Part shown: positions 44,936 to 57,129 of the stretch, piece by piece
Numbering within the stretch: position 1 is the first letter of the stretch
Layout: every line of letters starts with the position of its first letter
NCBI RefSeq assembly: GCF_029407905.1
Contig: NC_073632.1
Location: forward strand, 58,700,964 to 58,764,963
Source: Bubalus kerabau
Taxonomy: Eukaryota; Chordata; Mammalia; Artiodactyla; Bovidae
Direction of reading: 5' to 3'
DNA length: 64,000 nt
Notes under the pieces: generated by a model
Databases searched by the model: none
What the model was told of the DNA's origin: nothing
What the model saw: the letters and a program-made list of their open reading frames with translations, nothing else
Program-made: the position numbers and the translations under genes

Positions 44936-46824
44936 TATTGATATATTCTCTTGTTGGGTAGATATTTTTCTAACTTTAAAATAATATAGTCTAGTTCTGG
45001 TAGAATTTTAAACAAAAATTCACTTTAGTGCAGATACTCCTAAATCAATTGTATTGGTCTCATAGTTAATGTTAATTTAAATGGCCACAGACCTATAAAA
45101 TAATTTTTCATCTTTTTAGCACTTTTCTTAGTTACTTTTTAGTTTATCAAGAAAAATCAAAATAAAATATAATTAATGATACCTGATTTTTTTTTATGTT
45201 TAGACATTTAAAAATATTTCTAAAAACTGATGATTTGATATTATTATACTTGTATCATATTTAAACTTATGATTTATGTATAACTAAATATATAATATTT
45301 ATACTATCTAAAGTCAGAAGCAAAAGTGATACTAAAATAGCATTAACCCTTATATGTTTAAACATGCTAGAAATGTTAAGGAAGTTGTTTTAAAGTATCA
45401 TCTTAACCTTGTCCATTTTGCAAAGTAGTGAGAGAGAGAGGGGAGACTTTAGTGGATTAATGCATTATTTCAATAGAATATTTCTGCTCTAATCAATGCT
45501 TGTTTTCAAGCTTATATTTATAGTTTTATAATGTAATTTGCATTATAATACAGGTCCAGCTCTGCATAAAGAACACGTTTTGTCTGTGTTTTTATTTATT
45601 GCAAAGGACCTGGCAGAGGTGATTTCTGTTTTACATTTTCCGTGTTTCTGTTAAGCTTCATAAAAACTTCTCATTGATGCTAAACAATAAACTAGGCTGG
45701 TTTTGTCCACGTGTGCTGTGAACCAGTGCAGGCAGTTATTTCACAGGGTCTTGAGTGGTCCTTGCTTCTTGGACATGAGAAAAACCTTCAACATCACTTG
45801 ATGTCATTTTCCAGCAGCAACAAAAGGATGAGCAGAACCGAAGTCTGAGTTTTCTCATACCTTCTGCCATGTACCCCAGGATTCTTGGAAACAATCTGTC
45901 CAAAGTTAGGAATGCATTTCCCTAAGAACATGGTTTTAAATGTTTCATACTTCTGTTCCTGTATGGCTAGCTCTGTTGAACTGCCTGGATCTTCAGTAGA
46001 GTGTTCAGATCAATACCATTGTTAGAAACCCTCAAGATTTTTGCATTTAGACTTTAGGAGCACTTCTTAATCTAGGCTGGCATTTCTAATTTGCTCTTCT
46101 GCCTGTCACAGAAAGTGAGAATGCTCATCCTGCTTTCGTTTGCTCCTTAAATCTGCCACAACCTGCTGTGTTCCTTGAACTCTTCCCCTGCCTCCCAAGG
46201 CTGATTATACAGCGGGGCCAGTCTCTCTATTCCTACTTTCAGGTTGTCTCTAAATACAAATACTCAGAGTCTCTTTATATGTTTGATGGGTTTTATTCCT
46301 AGTGTTCAGGAGAGAAGTAGCAAATCTCACAAATATGGGGTGATTATAAGGGTTCTGTTAACTGTAAAAGTTCCTACTGTTACTGTCAGTGATATGTTTA
46401 CTGGAATCCCCATTGAGTTTCTGCCTTATGCTTTTATTCCTAAAGGCAGAAATTACCAAAATTCCCTTCTCCTGAAATTGGTGCTGTATGCCTATCTTGC
46501 TCCCATCTTGGTCTAAAGACCATTATGGTACTTGTATGTCGATGACTTCCATAATCTTGGCTCAGATTTCTTCCCTGAGTTTCACAGTCTTTTGTATATT
46601 TCAGTTTCCTAAATGCTTTGCTGTAATCAATTTTTACATAGGTTATCAATAAGTCATTGGGGCAAGGAAATGAACTGACAATATACTGGAAGGAAGAAAA
46701 TTTGATATGATCAATAAACATATGAAAATATTTTAAATATTATTAATAGTGAATTATAAATTATGTCACAGAGATATGGGTCACTATGAATTTAGAGATT
46801 ATTTTTTTTAAAACAGAGAATACT
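44936..46824 (+). other. FBXL4: FBXL4 intron, unassigned
   Basis: 44940-45540 is very AT-rich. 45540-46080 is a repeat-poor, more complex patch; its complement has a 45-codon frame ending at a stop, matching nothing I know. 46230-46720 is unfamiliar too. No exon supported. Confidence 0.4.
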
Positions 46825-46985
46825 GGGAACTCCCTGGTGGTCCAGTGGTTAAGACTCCAGACTCCCAAGGAAGGGCGCCTGGGTTCAATCTCTGGTCGGG
46901 GAATTAGATCCCACATACCACAACCAAAGATCCTGAATGCTGTAACTGAGACCTGGCACAGCCAAATAAATAAATATATACATAA
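46825..46985 (+). mobile_element. CHR-type cetartiodactyl SINE
   Basis: 'gggaactccctggtggtcca', 'gtggttaagactccagactc', 'gcctgggttcaatctctggt' and 'cggggaattagatcccacat', with an AAATAAATAAATA tail. This is a tRNA-Glu-derived CHR SINE on the + strand. Confidence 0.85.
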
Positions 46986-47774
46986 AAATAGAGGATGCTT
47001 TCAGTGGTTATTCTTATATACTGTTGGCATAAGCTCCTTTGAAAATAGTTTGCAATATTTATTGGGAGACTTAAAAGTGTACTTAGACCTTGACATAAAG
47101 TCTTTATTTAAAAGTTCTGCCAGCTAAAGTAAATTTAAACAGCAAAAGAAGTATTTATTGAAGTATTTCTGTCCATGTTTTTAATTTTCTCTGATAGATT
47201 AGAAAAAAGTATTAGAAAAAAGGTTATTTATGCCATATATGTGAGAGTATATATATTTAATGATGCTATGTTATGAAGAATCTTTAAATAATTTTGGAAA
47301 ATAATTTTATAAGAATATCTATGTAAAGACATGGAATATGAATTAGTCCTTGAAGAAAAGATAGGCTGATGATTGTAATTTAGGCATTTCATTGAGTGGA
47401 GAGGCAGCATGAGCAAATACCTTTCTGTGAAAATACATTTATTATCTGGAAAGTAATGATTAACCTGGCTGAATAGTAAAAGTTCATTTTGAAGAAATAG
47501 GAGAAAATGTTACTTATCTGTTAACGTGTTAGCTAGTTGCTAGGTATGGAGGATACAAGGATGACTCAAAGATGACAATAATGGAAATTCAGGAGAAGGG
47601 CATATATGAGACAGTTTCATGAAAGCTTTGATAAAACTTAATGACTGGGTAAAAGAAAATAAAGAATAATGAAATTTTTTAACTTGTATGATGCCAGTAA
47701 TAGAAATGGGAAAGGATACCTTTATAAGGCAAGGTGGTCAGTTTAGTTTCCACAGTTGGTTTAGGGCACACACA
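46986..47774 (+). other. FBXL4: FBXL4 intron, unassigned
   Basis: AT-rich DNA without a repeat or exon that I recognise. Confidence 0.4.
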
Positions 47775-47791
47775 CAGGAGTGCTTGCTTTC

Positions 47792-48079
47792 TTTTTTTTA
47801 AAGTTAATTAATTTATTTATGGCTGTAGTGGGTCTTCATTGCTCCACAGGCTTTCTCTAGTTGCGGCACGTGGGGGCTTCCCTTTGTTGCAGTGCTCGGG
47901 TTTCTTATGGTGGTGCCTTCTCTTGTTGCGGATCACCGGCTCTAGGCATGTGGGCTAGGCAGTTGTGGCACATGGGCTTAGTTGCTTCATGGCATGTGGG
48001 ATCTTCCCAGACCAGGGACTGAACCTGTGTCCCCTGCAGTGGCAGGCAGAATCTTATCCACTGCGCTGTCAGGAAGGTC
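47792..48079 (-). mobile_element. CHR-type cetartiodactyl SINE, near full length
   Basis: Complement of a CHR SINE: 'ggctttctctagttgcggca', 'ttctcttgttgcggatcacc', 'catgtgggatcttcccagac', 'cagggactgaacctgtgtcc', with the head complement at the right. The target-site duplication begins CAGGAGTGCTT at 47775 and again at 48080, followed by CTTTC in both with a 1-nt indel. Confidence 0.92.
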
Positions 48080-48096
48080 CAGGAGTGCTTTCTTTC

Positions 48097-48443
48097 ATGT
48101 GCTTTAATACTTGGAGTTTACTTTTTCTGTAAAACTGAATGTTGTTTATGTACCTCTGACTAGTGATTCCAATTTTTAACTAACTGTGAAATCTGCCTAA
48201 AATTACTTTCTAAGGAGTTTTAAAAATAATTTAAGTAGTAAAAATATTTTAAGTATAAGGTCTATGGCATTTAGATTTAAAATTTTTTCATGTCCTGGTA
48301 ATAATTATTGGTTCGATTGTATCTATCTGCTTTGTTTAATGGTTTTGCTTCATACTGGAACATATTGGGCATGGGGCCCTAACTTTACAGTAATAGAAAT
48401 GTCATTCTAAATGGTATTATAGAGAAATTTCTTTCTTTGGCAG
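48097..48443 (+). other. FBXL4: Intron end before the second coding exon
   Basis: Repeat-free. It ends in the acceptor TTTCTTTGGCAG (48432-48443). Confidence 0.6.
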
Positions 48444-48789
48444 ATGGGAGACTCTTTGGTCAGAGAAGCCTACAAAGGTGAATGCTTCTCAAGCTCGCCA
48501 GTTTAAACCTTGTATTAAGCAGATAAATTTTCCTACAAATCTTATACGCCTGGAAATAAATAGTTCTCTTCTGGATTACTACACTGAATTAGATGCAGTT
48601 GTATTACACGGTATGAAGGACAAGCCCATGCTTTCTCTCAAGACTTCACTTATTGACATGAATGATCTAGATGAAGATGACTATGAAGAAAAGGATGATT
48701 GTGAAATCGACAATCTGAACAAAAAGTTTAGCAGTACTGCTCTCAGGGAAGGGCCAAGTAATGGATATTTTGATAAACTACCCTATGAG
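48444..48789 (+). CDS. FBXL4: FBXL4 second coding exon (residues 171-286)
   Basis: The acceptor TTTGGCAG ends at 48443 and the donor GAG|GTAAGC starts at 48790. The exon is 346 nt; its first base completes Arg171, and it ends exactly after codon 286 (phase 0). Residues 172-240 complete the discoidin-like region (WETLWSEKPTKVNASQARQF, INFPTNLIRLEINSSLLDYY). Residues 242-260 form an acidic linker (DMNDLDEDDYEEKDDCEID), and residues 278-286 (GYFDKLPYE) open the F-box, which this exon junction splits. The frame is intact, and all key features join with the neighbouring exons. Confidence 0.97.
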
Positions 48790-50626
48790 GTAAGCCAAAG
48801 ATATTCAGTAGCAATATTGGACATACTATCATTTAAAAATATTTAGATATTAATGTTTATTTCGCTGAATGTCAGAGAAATTGGAGCATTAGTGAAGTGT
48901 ACATAATCTGATGTATTGTGTGTTTTGACTTTGGAAAAACTAGACAAAATTGTGTTCAGTAACTTCACCAGTTTTGTTTTGGAATGACTTCAGTGATTTT
49001 GGACAAATTCTTAGATATATGTTGTTTTATCACTGATTAATAATAACCAAAATACATAAAGCAGTAATAAATTACACTCCACTTTAATTCACAGTTACAC
49101 AGCGTAAGCATGGGCAATATGTGTTTAACGTGATACCAGTTATTTTAAAGATGATTCGTTGTGAAAATAGTATTAATACGGTTGTGAGAGGAATCCTCAT
49201 GCTGTTTAATAGTGCACAGTGTCTCCAAGTGTAACTTATTCTTCTCTACTAACTCTATTCTATGTTCTTCTAACTAGCTATAATTTTTGGTCTAGGCAGG
49301 TTCAGGGAGGTTTTCGGTGTGTCTCTGCAGGGTTGTTTCTAGGGTGTATTTAGCACTCCTGGCTCCCAGGCATCCAGTGCCATTAGCACATCTCCTGGAA
49401 TGGGGGTGGGGCCAGGCATTTCTGGCCCCTGCTGAGAAGAGCTGTGTGTGGTTTAAAATATTAATAATAAAATCAGATCTTTTAAAGAAAATTTTCTAAA
49501 CTCAAACTACCATGGAGAGGGCTATCATGTAGATGAAACTGACCTGGAAATCTCTGAGGATATTCATACTCTGAGGGTCTGAATAAAGGATCAAGAACAG
49601 AATTCTAGAATTACTAACATCTAAGAGTCAAATACAGGTGGACAAGTCAGAAAAGGCACTTGGAACAAAGATGAGAGTGTCTTAAAAGCAGTGATAGGAA
49701 GCTAAAGAGGTATAGAGAACATAAAATAGGTGTGGTCAGCCACACTACTGCAGAGCTCAGTGACAGTGGCCCCTGCTTTTGGTCATTGGGAGAGCTTTGA
49801 TAATCCTTTACCATTATCAGTTCATTGGAACTATGACCATAGGTGGGAGATGGGGAAAATTTACCATATCTGGGTAAGGCATCAAGGGGCGGGGAAGAAG
49901 CAGAGACAAAAATATTTGCTGTCTGAGCATAAGCAGGAAAAAACCTTCTGTTAATATACTCTAATTATGGGCTATAACATGGATAAGACTGTTCACCAAT
50001 AATGAATAATACTTGGCATCTGGACTAACACTCCAGTCCTTCATGCCATATTCAGAGAAGGGCGTACCAAAATGAAGGAGAGTATGACATTTTTATAGAT
50101 ATTATTTGCTCTAATTTATCACTTAAAAGGAGAAAAGATGGGTGGCAGAAGATGCAACAGAGTGGGAAGGTTGCTGTCTGTAACACAGGTTGGGAGAGAA
50201 TCAGCATGTTTTTATGCTGTAGGGAAGGAGACTGTAGAGAGTTAAAGCTTCTAGTACATGCAGGGGGTTTAGTCAATACAGCAAAGTCATGTGGAAGAAC
50301 TGGGAGATGGAATCAGTCATCTTAAAGGACATTAAATAGCCATGATGAAAGCAGTGCAATGTATAGAGAGTTAATGTTCCAAAACACCAAGTGATTTCAC
50401 AGTGACTAAAAGGAGAAACTGTTTTTTAAAGTTACCCAAACTATAGGTACTTCAAGTTATTTTAAGGGGGCGAAAAACCCACATTGAAATAATAAGCCAA
50501 GTGATATCATCTTTCCATAGTTGAAAATAATTGTATTATGAGTAAAATGAATTTTTAGGGCAGGTCAACTTTTTTGAGAGTCCTTTCCTACATTGCATGG
50601 TGTCAAAGGGTACTTTAGACTAGAAT
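48790..50626 (+). other. FBXL4: FBXL4 intron, unassigned
   Basis: First part of a 10,363-bp intron (48790-59152). No gene or named repeat seen. Small open frames at 49317-49499 and 49730-49954 lack motifs. Confidence 0.45.
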
Positions 50627-50839
50627 GTTTTTGTTGTTTAGTCGCTAAGTCATGTCTGACTCTTTTGTGACCCCATGGACTGTAGCTCACCAGGCTCCTC
50701 TGTCCATGGGATATCCTAGACAAGAATTACTGAAGTGGGTTGCCATCTCCTCCAGGAGATCTTCCTGACCCAAGGATTGAACCCACGTCTCCTGCATTGG
50801 CAGATGGATTCTTTACCACTGAGTCACCTGGAAAGTCTC
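50627..50839 (-). mobile_element. Bov-tA SINE
   Basis: Complement: 'ttagtcgctaagtcatgtct', 'gaccccatggactgtagctc', ending in the head complement near 50835. A decayed target duplication TTAGACTAGAAT (50615-50626) and TTAGGCTAGGAT (50840-50851) fixes the limits. Confidence 0.94.
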
Positions 50840-51044
50840 TTAGGCTAGGATACTCCCATATAAAAACATGGTTGACAGACACTAGCTATTGGATGAGTAA
50901 TGATTAAAGGGTATTGTGGGCCTAAAGCCTGTTATTTTTCACTTAATCAAAATCCAAAAGTGCTTTTTCACATGCCAATGTCATGGTCTCAATAATTTCA
51001 TTGTTCTTTTTTTATTTTGATATTTGCTTAAAATATAACATTAG

Positions 51045-51180
51045 GGGGCTTCCATGGTATCTCAGATGGTAAAGAATCTACCTGCAATGTGATGGTCCCA
51101 GGTTTAACCCCTGGCTTGGTAAGAACCCTTAGAGAAGGGAATGGCTACTCACTCCAGTATTGTTGCCTGGAGAATATTAA
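51045..51180 (+). mobile_element. Bov-tA SINE, 3'-truncated
   Basis: Head 'gggggcttccatggtatctc' and part of the body to 'tattgttgcctggagaatat'; the rest of the BovA unit is missing. Confidence 0.9.
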
Positions 51181-51382
51181 GGATCAGGAAATGTTTTCAC
51201 ACAGTATACATCTTTTAATATTGGTGACTTTTGTTTGGAATGATGCCAGCAATTGCTGGGAGTTATTTAAATTACAAATCATCTGGAAAAAAATCAATTA
51301 TTTATCCTCTGGTACAGGGATATATTTAACTTTTAATGCTTCTTTGTACTAACTGCTTTAAAATTTTACTGAAATAACTTTT

Positions 51383-52545
51383 TTTTTTAATTTTATTTTA
51401 TTTTTAAACTTTACATAATTGTATTAGTTTTGCCAAATATCAAAATGAATCCGCCACAGGTATACATGTGTTCCCCATCCTGAACCCTCCTCCCTCCTCC
51501 CTCCCCATTCCATCCCTCTAGGTCGTCCCAGTGCACCAGCCCCAAGCATCCAGTATCGTGCATCGAACCTGGACTGGCAACTCGTTTCATACATGATATT
51601 TTACATGTTTCAATGCCATTCTCCCAAATCTTCCCACCCTCTCCCTCTCACAGAGTCCATAAGACTGTTCTATACATCAGTGTCTCTTTTGCTGTCTCGT
51701 ACACAGGGTTATTGTTACCATCTTTCTAAATTCCATATATATGCGTTAGTATACTGTATCGGTGTTTTTCTTTCTGGCTTACTTCACTCTGTATAATAGG
51801 CTCCAGTTTCATCCACCTCATTAGAACTGATTCAAATGTATTCTTTTTAATGGCTGAGTAATACTCTATTGTGTATATGTACCATAGCTTTCTTATCCAT
51901 TCATCTGCTGATGGACATCTAGGTTGCTTCCATGTCCTGGCTATTATAAACAGTGCTGCGATGAACATTGGGGTACATGTGTCTCTTTCCCTTCTGGTTT
52001 CCTCAGTGTGTATGTGCAGCAGTGGGATTGCTGGATCATAAGGCAGTTCTATTTCCAGTTTTTTAAGGAATCTCCACACTGTTCTCCATAGTGGCTGTAC
52101 TAGTTTGCATTCCCACCAACAGTGCAAGAGGGGTCCCTTTTCTCCACACCCTCTCCAGCATTTATTACTTGTAGACTTTTGGATCGCAGCCATTCTGAGT
52201 GGTGTGAAATGGTACCTCATAGTGGTTTTGATTTGCATTTCTCTGATAATGAGTGATGTTGAGCATCTTTTCATGTATTTGTTAGCCATCTGTATGTCTT
52301 CTTTGGAGAAATGTCTATTTAGTTCTTTAGTAAAGTTGCAGGATATAAAATCAACACACAGAAAACACTTGCATTCCTATACACTAATAATGAGAAAACA
52401 GAAAGAGAAATTAAGGAAACAATTTCATTCACCATTGCAACGGAAAGAATAAAATACTTAGGAATATATCTACCTAAGGAAACTAAAGACCTATATAGAA
52501 AACTATAAAACACTGGTGAAAGAAATCAAAGAGGACACTAACAGA
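51383..52545 (-). mobile_element. Young L1 with 5' inversion (twin priming)
   Basis: From 51383 to about 52328 the - strand is L1 3'UTR plus ORF2 C-terminus. The 187-codon frame (51726-52289, -) carries KCWRGCGEKGPLLHCWWECK and DEWIRKLWYIYTIEYYSAIK. From about 52329 to 52545 the sequence is L1 ORF2 in the opposite (+) orientation, from the RT region (codons for KVAGYKINTQKT and FLYTNNEKTEREIKE). So the 5' segment is inverted and the middle is missing. TGAAATAACTTTT at 51370-51382 and 52546-52558 is an exact 13-bp target-site duplication around the whole structure, proving one insertion event. Confidence 0.95.
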
Positions 52546-52739
52546 TGAAATAACTTTTAATATTGCAGTTAAAACAACAAATATTTAAGGTCCTACTTTT
52601 GCCAAGCCTGGATGGATCATAGGTTCCTTCAGACATTTAAGAAGTGATCACCTTCTATATTATTTAAACTCTTTCATGGAATAAAGGAAAAGGAAAGTTT
52701 TTAACTTCTTAATGAAGCTGATACAACACTATAGCACAT

Positions 52740-53020
52740 AAAAATAAACTTACAGACTGATTTTACTTCTGCATCAAAATATAGTGAATAGAATTACCTA
52801 AAAATAAAAAAAATCATTCAGGATGTAGTCCTGGAATTAAGGATATTTAGGTATTAGATAATATATATGATAATATACAGTACTATAAAATGGTAACATA
52901 GTCAAAGGAGGAAAATTCTACGGTCATCTCAGTAGATGTGCAAAATTCATTGACAAATGGCAGCTGGATAGAAATCCAAATTTTTATCAATGTCAGTTTA
53001 AAAGTAAATATTAAGCTAGC
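52740..53020 (+). mobile_element. Old L1 ORF2-like fragment
   Basis: 'ggaaaattctacggtcatct', 'cagtagatgtgcaaaattca' and 'ttgacaaatggcagctggat' resemble L1 ORF2 RT sequence on the + strand. Diverged and not open. Limits approximate. Confidence 0.5.
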
Positions 53021-53024
53021 TATG

Positions 53025-54710
53025 AACATTTCATGCAAAGATGAGCTCGATAAAGGACAGAAATGGTATGGACCTAACAGAAGCAGAAGATATTAAGAAG
53101 AGATGGCAAGAATACACAGAAGAACTGTACAAAAAAGATCTTCACGACCCAGATAATCACGATGGTGTGATCACTGACCTAGAGCCAGACATCCTGGAAT
53201 GTGAAGTCAAGTGGGCCTTAGAAAGCATCACTACGAACAAAGCTAGGGGAGGTGATGGAATTCCAGTTGAGCTATTCCAAATCCTGAAAGATGATGCTGT
53301 GAAAGTGCTGCACTCAATATGCCAGCAAATGTGGAAAACTCAGCAGTGGCCACAGGACTGGAAAAGATCAGTTTTCATTCCAATCCCAAAGAAAGGCAAT
53401 GCCAAAGAATGCTCAAACTACCTCACAATTGCACTCATCTCACACGCTAGTAAAGTAATGCTCAAAATTCTCCAGGCCAGGCTTCAGCAATACGTGAACC
53501 GTGAACTTCCTGAGTTCAAGCTGGTTTTAGAAAAGGCAGAGGAACCAGAGATCAAATTGCCAACATCCGCTGGATCATGGAAAAAGCAAGAGAGTTCCAG
53601 AAAAACATCTATTTCTGCTTTATTGACTATGCCAAAGCCTTTGACTGTGTGGATCAGAATAAACTGTGGAAAATTCTTCAAGAGATGGGAATACCAGACC
53701 ACCTGACCTGCCTCTTGAGAAATTTGTATGCAGGTCAGGAAGCAACAGTTAGAACTGGACATGGAACAACAGACTGGTTCCAAATAGGAAAAGGAGTTCG
53801 TCAAGACTGTATATTGTCACCCTGCTTATTTAACTTATATGCAGAGTACATCATGAGAAACGCTGGACTGGAAGAAACACAAGCTGGAATCAAGATTGCC
53901 GGGAGAAATATCAATCACCTCAGATATGCAGATGACACCACCTTTATGGCAGAAAGTGAAGAGGAGCTAAAAAGTCTCTTGATGAAAGTGAAAGAGGAGA
54001 ATGAAAAAGTTGGCTTAAAGCTCAACATTCAGAAAACGAAGATCTTGACATCCGGTCCCACCACTTCATGGGAAATAGATGGGGAAACAGTGGAAACAGT
54101 GTCAGACTTTATTTTTCTGGGCTCCAAAATCACTGCAGATGGTGACTGCAGCCATGAAATGAAAAGACGCTTACTCCTTGGAAGGAAAGTTATGACCAAC
54201 CTAGATAGCATATTCAAAAGCAGAGACATTACTTTGCCAACAAAGGTTCGTCTAGTCAAGGCTATGGTTTTTCCAGTGGTCATGTACGGATGTGAGAGTT
54301 GGACTGCGAAGAAGGCTGAGCACCGAAGAATTGATGCTTTTGAACTGTGGTGTTGGAAAAGACTCTTGAGAGTCCCTTGGACTGCAAGGACATCAAGCCA
54401 GTCCATTCTAAAGGAGATCAGCCCTGGGATTTCTTTGGAAGGAATGATGCTGAAGCTGAAACTCCAGTACTTTGGCCACCTCATGCGAAGAGTTGACTCA
54501 TTGGAAAAGACTCTGATGCTGGGAGGGATTGGGGGCAGGAGGAGAAGGGGACGACAGAGGATGAGATGGCTGGATGGCATCACTGACTCCATGGACGTGA
54601 GTTTGAGTGAAGTCCGCGAGTTGGTGATGGACAGGGAGGCCTGGCGTGCTGCGATTCATGGGGTCGCAAAGAGTCAGACACGACTGAGCGACTGATCTGA
54701 TCTGATCTGA
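53025..54710 (+). mobile_element. BovB (RTE) LINE, 1.7 kb, RT domain nearly whole but broken
   Basis: The longest BovB copy here. Frame 53041-53530 encodes the RT start (KRWQEYTEELYKKDL, NKARGGDGIPVELFQILKDD, PIPKKGNAKECSNYLTIALI); the RT then continues in another frame at 53577-54695 with motif A (FIDYAKAFDCV), motif B (GVRQDCILSPCLF) and the catalytic YADDTTFMAE. A 1-nt length change near 53511-53515 separates the two frames. The motif-B glycine usual after RQ is Asp. The endonuclease is missing through 5' truncation, and the copy ends in a TGATC-repeat tail. It cannot move by itself. It lies sense to FBXL4. Confidence 0.96.
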
Positions 54711-54990
54711 TGAATTGTCTACTACCAAGTATTAGTAACCAAGAGCTAACATCATATTTAATTATCAAACACTAGAAATGTTCAGCATGGTAGTCACTAG
54801 CCACATGTACTATTGAGTACTTTATGTCTAATCTTAAGTGAAATAAGCTGAAAATATACACATAAGATTTCAAAGACTTAATATGACAAAAAAAGATTTA
54901 GTTTCTCAGTAATAATTTTTTAGGTTGAGCACATGTTGAGATGATCATTTTAAATATCTCATCAAATAAAATACATTAAAATTAATATCT
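54711..54990 (+). other. FBXL4: FBXL4 intron, unassigned
   Basis: AT-rich, with no repeat recognised. Confidence 0.4.
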
Positions 54991-54994
54991 CCTA

Positions 54995-55400
54995 TTTTTG
55001 AATTTATTTTATTTTTTAATTTCATTGAGGAATAATTGACAAATATAATTATTTGTATTTAAAGTGTACAACATGGCTTGATATACATTGTGTATAGCAA
55101 CCCACTCCAGTGTTCTTGCCTGGAGAATCCCAGGGATGGCAGAGCGTGGTGGGCTGCTGTCTATGGGGTCGCACAGAGTCGGACACGACTAAAGTGACTT
55201 AGCAGCAGCAGCAGCAGTGATTACTAAGATCAAGATAACTGACACATATATCACCTCCCGTTTTTAACTCTCTTGTGTGAGTGTTTGTGGTGAGAATGCT
55301 TAAGATCTACTCTAAGCAACCTTCAAGTATACAGTACTATATTATTAACTAGAGTCTTTTGACTTCTAACAACTTGCAGTTACTAAAAAAATTTTAAATT
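54995..55400 (-). mobile_element. Old L1 3'UTR, antisense, split by a Bov-A monomer
   Basis: 'tttcattgaggaataattga' and 'aaagtgtacaacatggcttg' at the left, then 'gagaatgcttaagatctact', 'caagtatacagtactatatt' and 'attaactagagtcttttgac' at the right, are consecutive antisense L1 3'UTR blocks. The Bov-A unit at 55097-55217 lies between them. Confidence 0.75.
55097..55217 (+). mobile_element. Bov-A monomer (partial Bov-A2) with AGC tail
   Basis: 'agcaacccactccagtgttc' to 'ggacacgactaaagtgactt' and an AGC repeat: the second unit of a Bov-A2, without the first. Confidence 0.93.
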
Positions 55401-55479
55401 ACATATGTGCCTCACATTTTTGGCTCACATACAAATTAGAGTCAGGAACAGGACAATAATTTTACTTAACATTGTTCCG

Positions 55480-55978
55480 GATACACTATCCAGTGCTGGA
55501 AGATGGGAGAAAGAAATAAGAGGCGTGATTTTTGAAAAGAAAGCTGTAAAATTATTGTCATTTGCGGACAATATGATTATGTATTAGAACACTCAGGAGA
55601 ATAGACCAAAAACTATTCAGAACAATAAGTAAGTTGGCAGGTTACAAAATTAATAGATAAAAAAAATCAATGGATTTAAGAACTCTAGGATCAAAAAAGA
55701 TAGTTAAATGATAAATTATGTCATGCTCTAGAGTAGGAAGACACAACAAAGAGATCAGTTTTCTTTAATAAAATCTATGTGTTCAATGAAGTTCCAGGTA
55801 AAATGCAAACATAATTTGTTTATTTTTTAATATAAAAGTTCACCTAAACACTATGAAAATACTCAGGAAAATTTTGGAAAAGAAGAGTGATGGAGGGAGC
55901 CCTAGTCCCACCAGAGAATAAAATAAATTACGAAGCCATAGTACTGATATTTGTGGGTCAACAATGAAGGTAGATTCT
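55480..55978 (+). mobile_element. Old L1 ORF2 fragment, sense
   Basis: The frame to 55587 ends ...KLLSFADNMIMY, the L1 RT catalytic block with FADD changed to FADN. Downstream 'aagtaagttggcaggttaca' and 'gggagccctagtcccaccag' fit later ORF2. The young L1 at 55992-56888 interrupts it. Inactive. Confidence 0.75.
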
Positions 55979-55991
55979 CACATAAACTTTT

Positions 55992-56888
55992 TTTTAATAT
56001 ATTTATTTTAATTGGAGGCTAATTACAGTATTGTGGTGGTGTTTGCCATACATTGACATGAATCAGCCACGGGTGTACATGTGTCCCCTTGTCCCGAACC
56101 CCCCTCCCACTTCCCTCCCCACCCCATCCCTCTGGTTGTCCCAGTGCACCAGCTTTGAGTGCAGTTTCATGCTTTGAACTTGGACTGGCGATCTGTTTCA
56201 CATATGGTAATATACATGTTTCAATGCTATTCTAGCAAATCATCCCACGCTTGCCTTCTCCCACAGAGTCCAAAAGCCTGTTCTTTACACTATGTCTCTT
56301 TTGCTGTCTTGCATATAGGGTCATCGTTACCATCTTTCTAAATTCCATATGTATGCATTAATATACTGTGTTGGTGTTTTTCTTTCTGACTTACTTCACT
56401 CTGTATAATAGGCTCCAGTTTCATCCACCTCATTAGAACTGACTCAAATGTGTTCTTTCTTATAGCTGAATAATTTTCCATTGTGTATATGTACCACAGC
56501 TTTCTTATCCATTCGTCTGCTGATGGACATCTAGGTTGCTTCCACGTCCTGGCTATTATAAACAGTGCTGCAGTGAACGTTGGGGAACACGTGTCTCTTT
56601 CAATTCTGGTTTCCTCGGTGTGTATGCCCAGCAGTGGGATTGCTGGGTCCTATGGCAGTTCTATTTCCAGTTTTTTAAGGAATCCCCACACTATTCTCCA
56701 TAATGACTGTACTAGTTTGCATTCCCACCAACAAAGTAAGAGGGTTCCCTTTTCTCCACACCCTCTCCAGCATTTATTGTTTGTAGACTGTTTGATGGCA
56801 GCCATTCTGACTGGCGTGAGATGGTACCTCATTGTGGTTTTAATTTGCATTTCTCTGATAATGAGTGATGTTGAGCATCTTTTCATGC
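55992..56888 (-). mobile_element. Young L1, 5'-truncated, antisense
   Basis: Left end is the T-run complement of the A-tail with 'ttggaggctaattacagtat'. The - frame 56650-56886 contains NNKCWRGCGEKGTLLLCWWE of the ORF2 C-terminus. About 0.9 kb. CACATAAACTTTT (55979-55991) and CACATGTAAACTTTT (56889-56903) are the target-site duplication with a 2-nt indel. Confidence 0.92.
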
Positions 56889-57129
56889 CACATGTAAACT
56901 TTTAAAAAGACAGAACAGAACTTACTTATTTGACCCAGTGGGCTATTGCTATGGGAGAAATAAATGGAATAGAATAGAGACCAACAAGAAAGAAGGAAAC
57001 ATTGGGAATTCCCTTGGCAAGAGTTACATTTCTGTAGTTAAAAGCAAAACAAAACTGTAAGATGACAGTGCCCTACTATTTTTGTGCTGTTTTTTTGTTA
57101 TTTTTTTTTTAATGTTTTTCCTTTTCCTG

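Noticed and set aside
45640..46080. Possible processed pseudogene on the - strand
   Set aside because: The stretch is repeat-poor and has a short open frame, but I could name no parent gene, and there is no A-tail or target duplication.
51726..52289. 187-codon - strand frame as a gene
   Set aside because: It is the L1 ORF2 C-terminus (GCGEKG...CWWEC), part of a truncated and inverted L1.
53041..54695. Frames of 221 and 372 codons as possible host genes
   Set aside because: They are BovB reverse transcriptase (YADD, FIDYAKAFD, LMLKLKLQYFGHLM), not host proteins.
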